Source of the DNA: Ruegeria halocynthiae
Lineage (GTDB): Bacteria > Pseudomonadota > Alphaproteobacteria > Rhodobacterales > Rhodobacteraceae
NCBI RefSeq assembly: GCF_900106805.1
Contig: NZ_FNNP01000005.1
Coordinates: 124,001-188,000, forward strand
Direction of reading: 5' to 3'
Length of the DNA stretch: 64,000 nucleotides
Part shown: positions 18,951 through 29,480 of the stretch, piece after piece
Numbering within the stretch: the first letter of the stretch is position 1
How the letters are laid out: every line of letters begins with the position of its first letter
Program-made: the position numbers and the translations under genes
Notes under the pieces: generated by a model
What the model saw: only the letters and a program-made list of their open reading frames with translations
Told to the model about the DNA's origin: nothing
Database searches by the model: none

Positions 18951-19833
18951 GTTTGGCGCAGAGATCATCCAGCTGATCAAGATTTTCATATGCCAGCACC
19001 ACTTGCCCAGCTTCTGACCCAGCCTTGTGATTGATGGTCACCTTCATCGCCAGAATCGCCGACAAATCCTTCTCAAGTGCGCGCGTGTCCGCATCTTTTC
19101 CCACATTTAAGTTTCTCGACTTTGGCGCCGCCTTTTCGGGCCCACCTTGTTGCTTCTTAACCAGCGCCTCTGTCGTGCGCACTGACAACCCCTCACGAAC
19201 AACCTGTTTGGCCAGTTCCGAAGGATCTTCTGCTGTAATCAGCGCCCGTGCATGACCTGCGGATAATTTACCTTCGATCACCAATGTCTGTACGTCCATC
19301 GGCAAGGATAACAGCCGCAACAAGTTGGCAATATGACTGCGGCTTTTGCCCAACGCCTCGGCCAGCTTTTCTTGCGTGTGGCCAAAACGATCCATCAATT
19401 GCTTGAAACCAGCCGCTTCTTCCACTGCATTCAGATCTGCCCGCTGAATGTTTTCAATAATTGCAATCTCAAGAACTTCTGTATCATCGAATTCCCGAAC
19501 AATGACTGGAATATCATGCAGTTGCGCCATCTGAGCCGCTCGCCAGCGTCGCTCGCCCGCCACGATTTCATATTGACCACCCGCGATGCTCCGGACGATC
19601 AGCGGTTGGATAATGCCCTTTTCCTTAACCGAGGACGCAAGCTCATCCAGTTGCTCCTGCGCGAATCTACGTCGCGGCTGATCGGGGTTTGCCTGCAGCT
19701 TTTCGATCGGGACCGTAAGATCCGGACGGCGAGATTCGGATAAAATACGACCTTCCGCTTCGGGGGCTACGTCTGCCATAAGAGCCGATAATCCACGACC
19801 CAATCCGCGGGGTTTTCCTTTTCTGGCGTTCAT
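18940..19833 (-). CDS. parB: Chromosome partitioning protein ParB
   Basis: Binds parS, spreads as a CTP-dependent clamp and drives origin segregation with ParA. The 297-residue protein opens with KGKPRGLGRGLSALMAD, the ParA-stimulating N-terminus. It then has the CTP-binding/nuclease-like region VAGERRWRAAQMA (GERRxR box) and a helix-turn-helix near GKSRSHIANLLRLLSLP, followed by a C-terminal dimerisation domain. It lies 20 bases after parA. Two perfect parS sites are 1.4 and 3.3 kb away, in rsmG and mnmG. Confidence 0.96.
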   Translation of the reverse strand: MNARKGKPRGLGRGLSALMADVAPEAEGRILSESRRPDLTVPIEKLQANPDQPRRRFAQEQLDELASSVKEKGIIQPLIVRSIAGGQYEIVAGERRWRAAQMAQLHDIPVIVREFDDTEVLEIAIIENIQRADLNAVEEAAGFKQLMDRFGHTQEKLAEALGKSRSHIANLLRLLSLPMDVQTLVIEGKLSAGHARALITAEDPSELAKQVVREGLSVRTTEALVKKQQGGPEKAAPKSRNLNVGKDADTRALEKDLSAILAMKVTINHKAGSEAGQVVLAYENLDQLDDLCAKLSR

Positions 19834-19853
19834 TTTGCCCTCCTCACAGCCAC

Positions 19854-20657
19854 TTAAATGGCGACTTTGTTGTTCTTGTGCATAATCTCCCGGGCCAGAT
19901 GCCGATATGCCATCGCCCCAAGCGAACCCGAGTCATACTGCAAGACCGGAAGCGCATAAGAAGGCGCCTCGCTGACCCGTACGTTTCTGGGTATTTTGGT
20001 TTTAAATACCATCTCGCCCAGATTGTCACGCGCGTCCTTTTCGACCTGCCGGGACAAGTTGTTGCGGTTGTCATACATGGTCAACACAACACCTTCTATT
20101 CTGAGGTCAGGATTCGCAGTTTGGCGCACCTCACGGATAGTCAGCATCAGTTGCGACAAACCTTCCAAAGCAAAGAACTCACTCTGCAACGGCACAAGCA
20201 CGGAATGTGCGGCAACCATGGCGTTTACGGTGAGCAAATTCAAAGATGGCGGGCAATCAATCAGGACAAAATCAAATTCAAACGCATCGATAGCGGTTTG
20301 ACGCAGCGCATCATGCAACAAATAGCTGCGTTTCTCATTTGAAAACAGCTCAATATCAGCCGAGCTGAGGTCGACGGTGGCCGGAACTACAAAAAGATTA
20401 CTGATTTCAGTCTCCTGCACCACAGCTTCCAGCGATGCATCGTCCAATATCAGATCGTATGTCGTCCAGTCTCTGTCTTCAACACCCAGCCCAGTTGAAG
20501 CATTGCCCTGAGGATCAAGATCAACCACGAGCACTTTACAGCCAGCCTCGGCCAGCCCGGCCGCCAAATTAATTGCTGTAGTGGTTTTTCCAACTCCGCC
20601 CTTCTGATTGGCAACCGCGACAATCCGAGGCCCGGTAGGACGAGACAGATCAACCAC
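19854..20657 (-). CDS. parA: Chromosome partitioning ATPase ParA
   Basis: A Walker-type ATPase that positions ParB-parS complexes on the nucleoid. The 267-residue protein has the deviant Walker A motif KGGVGKTTTAINLA near residue 18, LVVDLDPQGNASTGLG and LIDCPPSLNLLTVNAM. It lacks the long N-terminal helix-turn-helix of plasmid ParA types, as expected for the chromosomal class. It starts with a GTG at 20657 preceded by AAGGAG, and overlaps the end of rsmG by eight bases. Confidence 0.96.
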   Translation of the reverse strand: MVDLSRPTGPRIVAVANQKGGVGKTTTAINLAAGLAEAGCKVLVVDLDPQGNASTGLGVEDRDWTTYDLILDDASLEAVVQETEISNLFVVPATVDLSSADIELFSNEKRSYLLHDALRQTAIDAFEFDFVLIDCPPSLNLLTVNAMVAAHSVLVPLQSEFFALEGLSQLMLTIREVRQTANPDLRIEGVVLTMYDNRNNLSRQVEKDARDNLGEMVFKTKIPRNVRVSEAPSYALPVLQYDSGSLGAMAYRHLAREIMHKNNKVAI

Positions 20658-21273
20658 GTGTAACTCCTTTAATTTTCAGAATAACAGATTGGGGCTCCGT
20701 TAAACTTGTAATCGGTTCGACTTCGAAATTCCATTCCTTGCGCGCAGAGGCAAGTTCTTTTTCCCAGCTCGCGCCTTTCGGCAACAATGCAGTACCATTT
20801 TTACTTAAGTGTCTGTCACAAAAAGACATTAATGTTGTTAGATCAGCCAGCGCCCGCGCCGAAAGAACATCCGCGCCCAGCGAGTCAAGCATCTCGATCC
20901 GTTTTGACATCACGGTGCAGGTAACGCCGCATTCACGGGCAACATTTCTAAGAAAAGCAGATTTTCTTTGGTCACTTTCGATCAGTGTAAAGTGTGTATC
21001 TGGCGCAGATTCGACTGCCAGGATGGCACACACCATACCGGGAAAACCGCCTCCACTTCCCAAATCTACCCAATGGCCCACCGGTTCGGCGCAGCGGAAG
21101 ACTTGAATGGAATCCAGAATATGACGAACCCAAATATCTTTAATGCTGTTACGCGACACCAGATTAATTTTTGGGTTCCAACGCTCAAGCAGTGAAACAT
21201 ATCTGGAAAGCCGCTCGAATGTTTCACGTGAAACATCCAACGCCTCAGTTGTTGCGGCATTCAGGCTATTCAT
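20650..21273 (-). CDS. rsmG: 16S rRNA (guanine527-N7)-methyltransferase
   Basis: Methylates G527 of 16S rRNA using SAM. The 207-residue protein has [38 protein letters not shown] (SAM-binding) and [12 protein letters not shown], all characteristic of RsmG/GidB. It shares an ATGA overlap with mnmG and overlaps parA. A parS site is embedded near the N-terminus, where it is translated as VSRET. Confidence 0.95.
   Translation of the reverse strand: MNSLNAATTEALDVSRETFERLSRYVSLLERWNPKINLVSRNSIKDIWVRHILDSIQVFRCAEPVGHWVDLGSGGGFPGMVCAILAVESAPDTHFTLIESDQRKSAFLRNVARECGVTCTVMSKRIEMLDSLGADVLSARALADLTTLMSFCDRHLSKNGTALLPKGASWEKELASARKEWNFEVEPITSLTEPQSVILKIKGVTRG
21220..21235. other. parS centromere site 1 (inside rsmG)
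   Basis: The sequence TGTTTCACGTGAAACA is an exact match to the universal bacterial chromosomal parS palindrome. It lies within the rsmG coding sequence, 1.4 kb from parB and about 5.1 kb from the presumed oriC. As established for ParB systems, this is the nucleation site for ParB. Confidence 0.95.
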
Positions 21274-23147
21274 GCCTCACGTGCTTTCACATCGCGTCTG
21301 AGCTTTGCCAACACCAAGGTCAGCGCGGCAGGAGTTACACCTTCAACCCGACCCGCCTGCGCAATATTGGCAGGCTTGGCCAGCGATAGCTTTTGCTTCA
21401 TCTCCGCCGACAGACCATCAAGTGCAAAATAGTTGAAATCGCGGGGAATTTCATGCGCTTCATCACGTTTCATCGCTTCAACATCACGCTGCTGCCGGGC
21501 AATGTAGTTGGCATACAACGCATCACGCTCAACCTGACGGCGGATTTCACTATCGACGCCCGCAAGACTGGGCTCGAGTGGGATCAAATCTTCAAATGTC
21601 ACATTGGGAAACGCCATAATTGCCATTCCGTCGCGCCGGTTTCCATCCTGATTGACGCTGATTCCGGACGCCCGAATTTCCTTCGGAGTATAGGTTCGCG
21701 CCGTTAGCTTGCTTTTTGCGGCTTCCAGCTTTTCGATTTTTCTACCAAATACCGCACAGCGACTTTCACTAACACAGCCAAGATTTTTACCCAAAGGTGT
21801 CAGTCTCTGATCGGCATTGTCTGCGCGCAATGACAATCTGAACTCTGCTCTGGAGGTAAACATTCTATATGGCTCAGAGACCCCGCGAGTTGTAAGATCA
21901 TCTATCATAACGCCAATGTAGCTGTCCGAACGCGTGAAGTGTATTGGTTCGCAAGCTTGAACCTCAAGCGCGGCATTCAATCCCGCAACAAGGCCTTGCG
22001 CGGCCGCCTCTTCATATCCAGTGGTCCCATTGATTTGGCCCGCAAGATAGAGCCCGGGAACATCAGGCACAGATAAAGATGCTGTCAGGACACGTGGATC
22101 AACATAATCATATTCGATGGCATAGCCAGGCTGCATAATCTTGGCGTTCTCCAACCCTAAGATCGATCGGACATATTCAACCTGAACGTCTTCTGGCAGA
22201 GATGTTGAGATCCCGTTTGGGTAAACCGTGTGATCCTGTATGCCCTCGGGCTCCAGGAAGATCTGATGGGAGTCCTTATCAGCGAATCGCACGATCTTAT
22301 CTTCGATCGAAGGGCAATACCTGGGACCGACACCATCGATATGCCCACCGTACATGGCTGATCGTGTTAGGTTTTTCTCAATGATCTCATGCGTCTGTGA
22401 ATTAGTATGTGTAATGCCGCAGGAGATTTGTGGGGCTATTACTGAAGTGGACATGAACGAAAAAAGGGTGGGCTCAACGTCGCCATCCTGTCGTTCCAGA
22501 ATATCCCATTTGATAGTCCGCCCATCCAGACGTGGTGGCGTACCAGTTTTCAACCGCGCCATAGGCATTGCAAACTCATCAAGGCGCCCGGCCAATTTGA
22601 TGGATGGGCGATCCCCCATCCGACCTCCGGGCCTGGAGATGTCTCCGATATGAATTACACCTCGTAGAAACGTACCGGATGTTAAGATTACCGTTCTAGC
22701 CGGGATTTCGGATTCATCCGACAACCTGATCCCAGCCACGCGACCCCCGTCCATCAGAAAATCAACTACTTCTCCGGTGATCACCGACAGATTATCTTGT
22801 TTCTGAGTCATCTCCGCCATCGCAGCCCGATACAAGGCACGGTCGGCTTGCGCTCTAGGGCCTTGGACAGCAGGGCCTTTACGTCGGTTTAACAAGCGGA
22901 ACTGGATACCTGCGCGATCCGCCACCCGCCCCATTACGCCATCAAGCGCGTCGATCTCTCGGACCAGGTGCCCTTTACCCAGACCGCCTATGGCGGGATT
23001 GCAAGACAGAACTCCGATATCGCGTTCGGATAGTGTGACCAATGCTGTGTTCGCGCCCATACGTGCTGCGGCATGTGCAGCTTCGGTACCTGCGTGTCCG
23101 GCACCAATGACAACAACATCAAACTTCGAATGTTTCACGTGAAACAC
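21270..23147 (-). CDS. mnmG: tRNA uridine-5-carboxymethylaminomethyl modification enzyme MnmG
   Basis: FAD-dependent partner of MnmE in wobble-uridine modification. The 625-residue protein has the dinucleotide motif [51 protein letters not shown] and [17 protein letters not shown]. It starts with a GTG at 23147 (MFHVKHSKF), three bases after the mnmE stop. The first codons after the start are themselves a parS site. The operon order is mnmE-mnmG-rsmG-parA-parB. Confidence 0.96.
   Translation of the reverse strand: MFHVKHSKFDVVVIGAGHAGTEAAHAAARMGANTALVTLSERDIGVLSCNPAIGGLGKGHLVREIDALDGVMGRVADRAGIQFRLLNRRKGPAVQGPRAQADRALYRAAMAEMTQKQDNLSVITGEVVDFLMDGGRVAGIRLSDESEIPARTVILTSGTFLRGVIHIGDISRPGGRMGDRPSIKLAGRLDEFAMPMARLKTGTPPRLDGRTIKWDILERQDGDVEPTLFSFMSTSVIAPQISCGITHTNSQTHEIIEKNLTRSAMYGGHIDGVGPRYCPSIEDKIVRFADKDSHQIFLEPEGIQDHTVYPNGISTSLPEDVQVEYVRSILGLENAKIMQPGYAIEYDYVDPRVLTASLSVPDVPGLYLAGQINGTTGYEEAAAQGLVAGLNAALEVQACEPIHFTRSDSYIGVMIDDLTTRGVSEPYRMFTSRAEFRLSLRADNADQRLTPLGKNLGCVSESRCAVFGRKIEKLEAAKSKLTARTYTPKEIRASGISVNQDGNRRDGMAIMAFPNVTFEDLIPLEPSLAGVDSEIRRQVERDALYANYIARQQRDVEAMKRDEAHEIPRDFNYFALDGLSAEMKQKLSLAKPANIAQAGRVEGVTPAALTLVLAKLRRDVKAREA
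23131..23146. other. parS centromere site 2 (first codons of mnmG)
   Basis: A second exact TGTTTCACGTGAAACA palindrome, 1.9 kb from the first. It occupies the second to sixth codons of mnmG and is read as FHVKH, a different reading frame from site 1. ParB bound here would sit on the mnmG translation start region. Confidence 0.95.
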
Positions 23148-23150
23148 TCC

Positions 23151-24437
23151 CTACTTTCCCAGGCAGAAACTTGCGAAAATTTCATCCAGAAGGGTTTCGA
23201 CATCAATCCTACCAACCAGAGACTCAAGTGATCGAATTGCCGAACGCAATTCCTCTGCCGCTATATCATACATATCTGGCCCCGATTCCAGAACCGCTTG
23301 TGCAGAAGCAAGGGATTCGACGGCCTTTGTCATTGCAATCCGATGGCGTTCTCGCGTTGCAATACCATGGCTGGTAGCTCTGCTACTTAACACACACGAT
23401 ATGTCGTCTATCAGTCTATCAATACCTTGCCCGGTCTTTCCAGATATTCCGCCGTCAGCGGCAGCCCGCAAATCTGATTTCGGAAGGACATGAATGTCGT
23501 CTATCTGCCTGGACACACCCAACAAGCCGGGACTATCCGTCAGAAAAACCCTCAGATCCGCGGCATCCGCACGTTTGCGAGCCAGTTCAATCCCAAGATT
23601 CTCGACATGGTCCTCCGTTTCCCGCAAGCCTGCCGTATCCAACAAGGTTACCGGCAATCCGGCCAGATCCATTCGAACTTCAATCACATCGCGGGTGGTG
23701 CCGGCATATTCCGATGTAATCGCGGCCTCTCGCCCCGCCAGAGCGTTCAGTAATGTCGACTTTCCCGCATTTGGAAGGCCAACAATAGCCACCTCAAAGC
23801 CAGATCGAATCCGCTCTGCAATCCGAACACCAATTGCTTCGCGGGTCAGCTCGTCCATAACACCAGAGGTCAGCATTCGGACCTCGGGCGTTACATCTGT
23901 TGGAACTTCTTCATCTGCAAAGTCAATCACGGCTTCCAGCAAAGATGCCGCACGGATCAGATCCCGGCGCCAACCTTCAGCTAACGTACCCAGCGCACCT
24001 GCCAAAATAATCTGAGCCTGTTTCCGCTGCGCTTCTGTTTCCGCGTCGATCAAATCGGCAAGACCTTCGACCTGCGCCAGATCCATTTTGCCGTTTTCTA
24101 AAGCACGACGTGTGAATTCGCCCGGTTCCGCCAGACGAAGATCATCCATGTCCGATAGACATCCCAACACAGCGTTAACCGACGCCAGACTGCCATGAAT
24201 CTGCAACTCGGCCACATCTTCGCCAGTAAAGCTAGACGGGGCCTGAAAGGTCAGAACCAAGCCCTCATCCAGCCGTGATCCGTCAGGTGCGCTGAGTGTT
24301 CGCACACACATCCCGCGAGGTGGTAAACCACCTCCGGCCAGGGCATTGGCAGCGCAATGCGCTTGCGGACCGGACAGTCGGATGACCGCAACGCCTGCTT
24401 TACCCTGGGCGCTGGCCAGGGCGAATATCGTATCCAT
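23151..24437 (-). CDS. mnmE: tRNA modification GTPase MnmE (TrmE)
   Basis: GTPase half of the MnmE-MnmG complex. The 428-residue protein opens with the formyl-tetrahydrofolate-binding domain ([22 protein letters not shown], split at the glycine). It continues with the G domain (P-loop [14 protein letters not shown], then TTRDVIEV and DTAGLRET) and ends with the diagnostic C-terminal CLGK. It is followed by mnmG after three bases and preceded by rho, 31 bases away on the same strand. Confidence 0.95.
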   Translation of the reverse strand: MDTIFALASAQGKAGVAVIRLSGPQAHCAANALAGGGLPPRGMCVRTLSAPDGSRLDEGLVLTFQAPSSFTGEDVAELQIHGSLASVNAVLGCLSDMDDLRLAEPGEFTRRALENGKMDLAQVEGLADLIDAETEAQRKQAQIILAGALGTLAEGWRRDLIRAASLLEAVIDFADEEVPTDVTPEVRMLTSGVMDELTREAIGVRIAERIRSGFEVAIVGLPNAGKSTLLNALAGREAAITSEYAGTTRDVIEVRMDLAGLPVTLLDTAGLRETEDHVENLGIELARKRADAADLRVFLTDSPGLLGVSRQIDDIHVLPKSDLRAAADGGISGKTGQGIDRLIDDISCVLSSRATSHGIATRERHRIAMTKAVESLASAQAVLESGPDMYDIAAEELRSAIRSLESLVGRIDVETLLDEIFASFCLGK

Positions 24438-24468
24438 GAATAGCCCCCGCGTCAGTGCCGGACCTGTG

Positions 24469-25740
24469 TCAGGTGTTCATTGAATCGAAGAATTCACCGT
24501 TCGTCTTGGTCTGTTTCAGCTTCGACAACAGGAACTCGATCGCATCGGTTGTTCCCATCGGATTGAGAATGCGGCGCAGAACGAAGGTTTTTGCCAGATC
24601 ACCCTTGTCGACAAGCAGATCCTCTTTCCGGGTACCGGATTTGAGGATGTCGATGGCCGGGAACACGCGCTTATCTGCGATCTTACGATCCAGCACGATT
24701 TCCGAGTTACCCGTGCCTTTGAATTCTTCAAAGATAACTTCGTCCATCCGGCTGCCGGTATCGATCAGTGCGGTGGCGATGATGGTCAGCGAACCACCCT
24801 CTTCAATGTTCCGGGCCGCACCAAAGAACCGCTTGGGGCGTTGCAACGCGTTAGCATCCACACCACCGGTCAGAACTTTACCCGAGGATGGCACCACTGT
24901 GTTAAACGCCCTACCAAGTCTTGTGATCGAATCGAGAAGAATAACAACATCTCGTTTATGTTCGACCAATCGCTTGGCTTTTTCGATGACCATTTCCGAT
25001 ACGGCCACGTGGCGCGTAGCGGGTTCGTCGAAGGTCGAAGACACAACCTCACCCTTCACCGAGCGCTGCATGTCTGTCACCTCTTCCGGGCGTTCGTCGA
25101 TCAGCAGGACGATCAGATAACACTCGGGATGGTTCTGTTCGATCGAATGCGCGATATTCTGCAGGATCACTGTTTTACCAGTCCGCGGCGGCGCAACGAT
25201 CAGAGAACGCTGGCCTTTACCAATCGGCGATACCAGATCGATTACGCGGGCAGACTTGTCCTTGATGGTGGGATCTTCGATCTCCATCTTCAAACGCTCA
25301 TCGGGGTACAGCGGTGTCAGGTTATCGAAGGCAACCTTGTGCTTGGCTTTCTCAGGCGCTTCAAAGTTGATCTTGGTGACCTTGGTCAGCGCGAAGTATC
25401 GCTCGTTCTCATCGGGGGCTTTGATATCGCCTTCAACCGTATCCCCGGTGCGCAGCGAGTGCTGGCGGATCATATCCGGCGAGACATAGATATCGTCCGG
25501 ACCGGGCAGATAATTCGCCTCGGGTGAGCGCAAAAAGCCGAAGCCATCCTGCAAAACCTCAAGCACACCGTCGCCGCCAACAACCCAGCCCTCATCCGCG
25601 CGTTCACGCAGAATCTGGAACATCATCTCGCCTTTACGCATGGTCGAGGCGTTTTCGATCTCCAGTTCTTCTGCCATCGCCAGAAGGTCTTTGGGGCTTT
25701 TGGCTTTCAGATCGGCCAGATTCAGAGTTTCAGTTGTCAT
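24469..25740 (-). CDS. rho: Transcription termination factor Rho
   Basis: Hexameric RNA-dependent ATPase that terminates transcription. The 423-residue protein has the Rho N-terminal helix domain ([20 protein letters not shown]), the cold-shock RNA-binding domain ([20 protein letters not shown]), Walker [29 protein letters not shown], the Q-loop region [20 protein letters not shown], and [20 protein letters not shown]. It is complete, with no insertion in the N-terminal domain. It faces away from oriC. Confidence 0.97.
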   Translation of the reverse strand: MTTETLNLADLKAKSPKDLLAMAEELEIENASTMRKGEMMFQILRERADEGWVVGGDGVLEVLQDGFGFLRSPEANYLPGPDDIYVSPDMIRQHSLRTGDTVEGDIKAPDENERYFALTKVTKINFEAPEKAKHKVAFDNLTPLYPDERLKMEIEDPTIKDKSARVIDLVSPIGKGQRSLIVAPPRTGKTVILQNIAHSIEQNHPECYLIVLLIDERPEEVTDMQRSVKGEVVSSTFDEPATRHVAVSEMVIEKAKRLVEHKRDVVILLDSITRLGRAFNTVVPSSGKVLTGGVDANALQRPKRFFGAARNIEEGGSLTIIATALIDTGSRMDEVIFEEFKGTGNSEIVLDRKIADKRVFPAIDILKSGTRKEDLLVDKGDLAKTFVLRRILNPMGTTDAIEFLLSKLKQTKTNGEFFDSMNT

Positions 25741-25866
25741 GATTATACGAACCTCGGCCGCTTGGATCGCGGCACCAGAGTGGAATTTCAGATCGGAAGA
25801 TACCTCGCCCGGACGGGCGTGTTGCTTTCTACATAGATGTCTCCATCGGTGGAGTCAAATAGGCCC

Positions 25867-26316
25867 TCAGAACTTCAGAACGACCGCCAGGACGATGGTA
25901 ATCATCAAAATAGTGGGAACCTCGTTCATCATGCGAAATTGCCGCCCAGTGAGCGTATTTTGCCCCTCAACGAAGTCTTTGCGCCGTGCCATCAGCCAAT
26001 GGTGAAACCAGGTCATTCCAATCACAGCAGCGCCTTTGACCCAGGGCCACGTCCAATCCCAGCCCACGATACCGGGGGTGAACACCATGATCAGACCACA
26101 GATCCAGGTGACGATCATCGCCGGCCGCATGATAACGCGCAAAAGCTTATCTTCCATTTCAAAGAATATTTGCTCCGCGCCATTCACGGCCTGTGCCTTT
26201 TCCACGTGATAGACAAACAGTCTGGGCAGATAGAACAGCCCTGCCATCCATGAGATCACAGCCATGATGTGCAGGGATTTCACCCATGGGTATATTACGT
26301 AAAGAATATCGGTCAT
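25867..26316 (-). CDS. hemJ: Protoporphyrinogen IX oxidase HemJ
   Basis: Membrane-bound oxidation of protoporphyrinogen IX to protoporphyrin IX in heme synthesis. The 149-residue protein has four hydrophobic segments. Conserved HemJ features are the early histidine in KSLHIMAVISWMAGLFYLPR and the later GWDWTWPWVKGA and MTWFHHW regions. It is the last gene before the origin gap on this side and faces away from it. Homologues commonly sit beside rho and oriC in alphaproteobacteria. Confidence 0.9.
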   Translation of the reverse strand: MTDILYVIYPWVKSLHIMAVISWMAGLFYLPRLFVYHVEKAQAVNGAEQIFFEMEDKLLRVIMRPAMIVTWICGLIMVFTPGIVGWDWTWPWVKGAAVIGMTWFHHWLMARRKDFVEGQNTLTGRQFRMMNEVPTILMITIVLAVVLKF

Positions 26317-26340
26317 CGGGCTTTCCGGATTTGCCTGAGA

Positions 26341-26720
26341 CCCTCCCTATTAAAAAAAATAGAAAAGAAAAAGGATGATGGTTTTGTAGGGAAGCCAAAA
26401 TCCGTGGATTACTTATTTGTCCTGAACTTTTCCCCAAGTGGACAGAAAAACCCGTAGTATACGCTGATCTGCTAATATCAAAAATAATTGTTTAATAACA
26501 ATATATTAATTACTATCTAGGTTATGGAATCTGTGGATAACCCGTTGAGGAACCCAGAGCAAGTTGGTTATCCGACGCGCCTGACTTATCCTTACCCCGG
26601 CTGGACAGTATTGGGGCGACTCGGGGAAGTTTGGCGCAAAATTCCCGGGGTTGCGTGTCAAGCGGAAAGCCATACAAACCGTTCAAGACTGCTCAACGAT
26701 TTGCACACGGGGTTTTCCAC
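26341..26720. other. Probable chromosomal replication origin (oriC)
   Basis: A 404-base gap between divergent hemJ and maf with no credible gene. It contains a perfect DnaA box at 26532-26540 and a one-mismatch box (TTTTCCACA) at 26713-26721. Weaker TTATCC cores lie at 26568 and 26586, and a degenerate box at 26403-26411. A markedly A+T-rich stretch runs from about 26475 to 26520 and is a candidate unwinding element; an A-rich run lies at 26350-26372. Genes on both sides point away from the gap, and its place between the rho-mnmE-mnmG-rsmG-parAB group and maf-aroE-coaE-dnaQ-secB matches known alphaproteobacterial origins. No TTAA-N7-TTAA CtrA site was found. Confidence 0.75.
26532..26540 (-). 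promoter_or_regulatory. DnaA box (perfect)
   Basis: TGTGGATAA on the plus strand, i.e. TTATCCACA on the minus strand, is an exact match to the high-affinity DnaA consensus. It lies 12 bases from the right end of the most A+T-rich part of the gap, the arrangement expected for origin melting. Confidence 0.8.
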
Positions 26721-27320
26721 ATGACTGTCCCCATACTTCTTGCCTCGGGCTCTTCTATCCGGGCGCAGCTGCTGGAAAATGCAGGTGTGCCGTTTTCGGT
26801 TCAGATTGCTAGGGTTGATGAAGAAACCGCCAAACGCGCCTTGCTGGCCGAAGGTGCAACACCCCGTGATATTGCCGATGCGCTGGCTGAGATGAAAGCA
26901 CGCAAGATCAGCGACAAAGTTTCGGGCGCCATGGTTCTGGGTTGCGATCAGGTGTTGGATCTCGAAGGGCAGTTGCTGTCGAAACCCGAAACGCCGGAAG
27001 ATGCGCTGGCACAGCTCAAAGCCATGCGAGGCAAGAGACATATGTTGCTGTCTGCCGCGGTGATCTATCAGGATGGCGCGCCGATCTGGCGTCACGTCGG
27101 TCAGGTGCGTTTGCGGATGCGGGCCAGTTCGGATGCCTATTTGCGTGACTATGTGGCGCGAAACTGGGACAGCATTCGCCATGCAGTTGGGGCCTACAAG
27201 CTGGAAGAAGAAGGAGTGCGCCTGTTTGCCACCATTGACGGCGACTATTTTAACGTCTTGGGTATGCCTTTGCTGGAGCTGCTCAATTTTCTGGCCGTGA
27301 AGGGAGTGATCGATCAATGA
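26721..27320 (+). CDS. maf: Maf-family nucleotide pyrophosphatase
   Basis: Hydrolyses modified or canonical dNTPs/UTP and has been linked to septum control. The 199-residue protein has the Maf signature LASGSSIRAQLLENAG, VLGCDQVL and the acidic ADALAEMKARKI region. I used the ATG at 26721; the longer frame to 26631 runs through the origin and has no family similarity. It shares an ATGA overlap with aroE and is first in the operon maf-aroE-coaE-dnaQ leaving oriC. Confidence 0.92.
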   Translation: MTVPILLASGSSIRAQLLENAGVPFSVQIARVDEETAKRALLAEGATPRDIADALAEMKARKISDKVSGAMVLGCDQVLDLEGQLLSKPETPEDALAQLKAMRGKRHMLLSAAVIYQDGAPIWRHVGQVRLRMRASSDAYLRDYVARNWDSIRHAVGAYKLEEEGVRLFATIDGDYFNVLGMPLLELLNFLAVKGVIDQ

Positions 27321-28150
27321 CGGACCATCGTATTCCACTGGCCGGAGTAATCGGGCATCCCATAGCGCATTCCAGGTCACCCAAGCTGCATGGTCATTGG
27401 CTGAAAACCTATGGGTTGGCTGGGCATTATGTCCCGATGGATGTGACGCCCGCCGATCTTGAATCTGTTTTGCGCACTTTGCCCAAAGCCGGGTTTGTCG
27501 GTGCCAATGTGACCGTGCCGCATAAAGAGGCCGCGTTGCGTCTGGCAGATCACGTCTCGGACCGCGCCTCGGTCATCGGTGCGGCGAACACGCTTGTCTT
27601 TCGTGAAGACGGTTCGATTCATGCGGATAACACGGATGGGTACGGGTTCATGGCAAATCTGCGCATCGGTGCGCCGGACTGGAGACCACAGGATGGGCCA
27701 GCGGTTGTATTTGGTGCGGGCGGTGCAGCGCGGGCAGTGTTGCAGGCACTGGCAGAGGCCGGAGTGCCCGAAATCTTGTTGTCCAACCGCACCCGTACCC
27801 GCGCTGATCATCTGAAAGAAGAGTTCGGGCAACGGATTACGGTTGTTGACTGGGTGCAGGCGGGCAACGTGATTGAGAATGCCGAACTGGTGGTGAACAC
27901 TACGTCGCTGGGAATGCAGGGACAGCCGGAATTGCGCGTTCCTCTGGATGGGCTGCAGCCCGGAGCTGTGGTCACGGACTTGGTTTACGCGCCGCTTCAA
28001 ACGCATCTTTTGCAGCAGGCTGAAGAGGCGGGATGTACCACTGTCGACGGTCTGGGGATGTTGCTGCATCAGGCTGTTCCCAGTTTTGAACGTTGGTTTG
28101 GCGTCCGCCCCGAAGTGGATGCCGAAACCCGGGCGGCGGCCCTGGCATGA
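27317..28150 (+). CDS. aroE: Shikimate dehydrogenase
   Basis: NADPH-dependent reduction of 3-dehydroshikimate to shikimate. The 277-residue protein has GVIGHPIAHSRSPKLHGHWL, GANVTVPHKEAAL (catalytic lysine), GAANTLVF, DNTDGYGFM and the NADP loop FGAGGAARAVLQAL, followed by LSNRTRTRA. Four-base ATGA overlaps link it to maf upstream and coaE downstream. Confidence 0.95.
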   Translation: MTDHRIPLAGVIGHPIAHSRSPKLHGHWLKTYGLAGHYVPMDVTPADLESVLRTLPKAGFVGANVTVPHKEAALRLADHVSDRASVIGAANTLVFREDGSIHADNTDGYGFMANLRIGAPDWRPQDGPAVVFGAGGAARAVLQALAEAGVPEILLSNRTRTRADHLKEEFGQRITVVDWVQAGNVIENAELVVNTTSLGMQGQPELRVPLDGLQPGAVVTDLVYAPLQTHLLQQAEEAGCTTVDGLGMLLHQAVPSFERWFGVRPEVDAETRAAALA

Positions 28151-28740
28151 GCTTCTCTCTCGGGCTCACCGGGTCGATTGGGATGGGCAAAAGCACGACT
28201 GCTCAGATGTTCGTAGATGAAGGTTGTGCGCTTTGGGATGCGGATGCGGCAGTGCATCGGCTTTATGCTAAGGCCGGAGCAGCGGTTGAGCCCATGCGGA
28301 ACGCCTTTCCAACCGCCATTGTTGAGTTTTCGGTTAGCCGTGAGGCGTTAAAGCAGATTATTGCGAATGATCCGGGCGCATTGAAAACGATAGAAAATAT
28401 CGTACACCCTCTTGTTGCGATGGACCGCGCCGCGTTTCAGGATTCATCGTCTGCCGATATTCTGGTTTTCGACATTCCGCTGTTATTTGAAACCGGCGGT
28501 GATGCTGCAATGGATGCTGTTGCCTGTGTTTCGATCCCATCTGATGAACAAAAACGCCGAGTCATGGCGCGCGGTACGATGTCCGAGACACAGTTCGAGC
28601 AGATCCGGGCCAAACAGATGCCAAACAATGAAAAATGTATGCGGTCGGATTTTGTGATTGTCACAGATACTCTGGACCATGCCCGCGCGCAGGTGCAGGA
28701 TATCGTCAGGCAGATAAGGGCGGGGATGGCAGATGCGTGA
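28147..28740 (+). CDS. coaE: Dephospho-CoA kinase
   Basis: Final step of coenzyme A synthesis. The 197-residue protein has the P-loop [37 protein letters not shown] and [12 protein letters not shown], all standard. The ATG at 28147 was chosen because it overlaps the aroE stop (ATGA) and starts at the family position. It overlaps dnaQ by eight bases. Confidence 0.94.
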   Translation: MSFSLGLTGSIGMGKSTTAQMFVDEGCALWDADAAVHRLYAKAGAAVEPMRNAFPTAIVEFSVSREALKQIIANDPGALKTIENIVHPLVAMDRAAFQDSSSADILVFDIPLLFETGGDAAMDAVACVSIPSDEQKRRVMARGTMSETQFEQIRAKQMPNNEKCMRSDFVIVTDTLDHARAQVQDIVRQIRAGMADA

Positions 28741-29455
28741 GATTGTACTCGATACCGAAACCACCGGGTTTGATCCCGAAAGCGGCGATCGGATTGTCGA
28801 GATTGGGGCGGTTGAGCTGTGGAATCACGTGGCCACGGGTGAGACATATCACGTGTATATCAACCCCGAACGGTTGATGCCGGAAGAGGCGTTTGGTGTG
28901 CACGGCATTGGCCCGGATTTGCTGGAAAACCCGCGCCCGCCTGAAAAGGGCGAGGTCACGCTAAAAGATAAACCGGTCTTCGCCAAGGTTGGTCAGGGGT
29001 TTCGCGAATTTGTGGGTGACGACAAATTGGTGATCCACAATGCCTCATTCGATATGAAGTTTCTGAACGCCGAACTGAGGTGGATGGGTGTGTCACTGAT
29101 TCCCATGGATCAGGCGATCGACACGCTGGCCATTGCGCGTAAACGGTTTCCGGGATCCCCGGCTTCGCTGGATGCGTTGTGTCGCAGGTTTGGTATCGAC
29201 AATTCGAACCGGGTGCTGCACGGCGCGCTTCTCGACTCTGAAATCTTAGCCGAGGTTTATCTGGAACTGATCGGAGGACGTCAGCCTGATTTCGGTCTGT
29301 CGGCGACCACAACCGCTGCGTCCGGAGGCGGAGAGGATTGGCGCCCAACGGCACGATCCAGCGCACTGCCACCCGGGATCACCGAGGATGAGCGCGCAGC
29401 ACATCAAGAATTTGTGGAAAAACTGGGCGAAAACGCCCTGTGGGCCCGCGCCTGA
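28733..29455 (+). CDS. dnaQ: DNA polymerase III epsilon subunit (3'-5' proofreading exonuclease)
   Basis: The 240-residue protein opens with the exonuclease I motif [10 protein letters not shown] (catalytic D7, E9). It continues with [22 protein letters not shown] (Exo II) and the Exo III region [17 protein letters not shown]. The C-terminal 50 residues form a less conserved linker that binds the polymerase alpha subunit. It ends the maf-aroE-coaE-dnaQ operon and is convergent with secB. Confidence 0.95.
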   Translation: MREIVLDTETTGFDPESGDRIVEIGAVELWNHVATGETYHVYINPERLMPEEAFGVHGIGPDLLENPRPPEKGEVTLKDKPVFAKVGQGFREFVGDDKLVIHNASFDMKFLNAELRWMGVSLIPMDQAIDTLAIARKRFPGSPASLDALCRRFGIDNSNRVLHGALLDSEILAEVYLELIGGRQPDFGLSATTTAASGGGEDWRPTARSSALPPGITEDERAAHQEFVEKLGENALWARA

Positions 29456-29480
29456 CCCAAGCCAGGCACGGGTCGATGTC

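Noticed and set aside
26492-26509. CtrA-type binding site in oriC (two TTAA half-sites)
   Set aside because: The half-sites are 10 bases apart rather than the required 7, and TTAA is frequent by chance in such an A+T-rich stretch.
26631-26720. N-terminal extension of Maf into the origin gap
   Set aside because: Family proteins start at the residues encoded from 26721; the extension covers A+T-rich origin DNA and the DnaA-like box at 26713.
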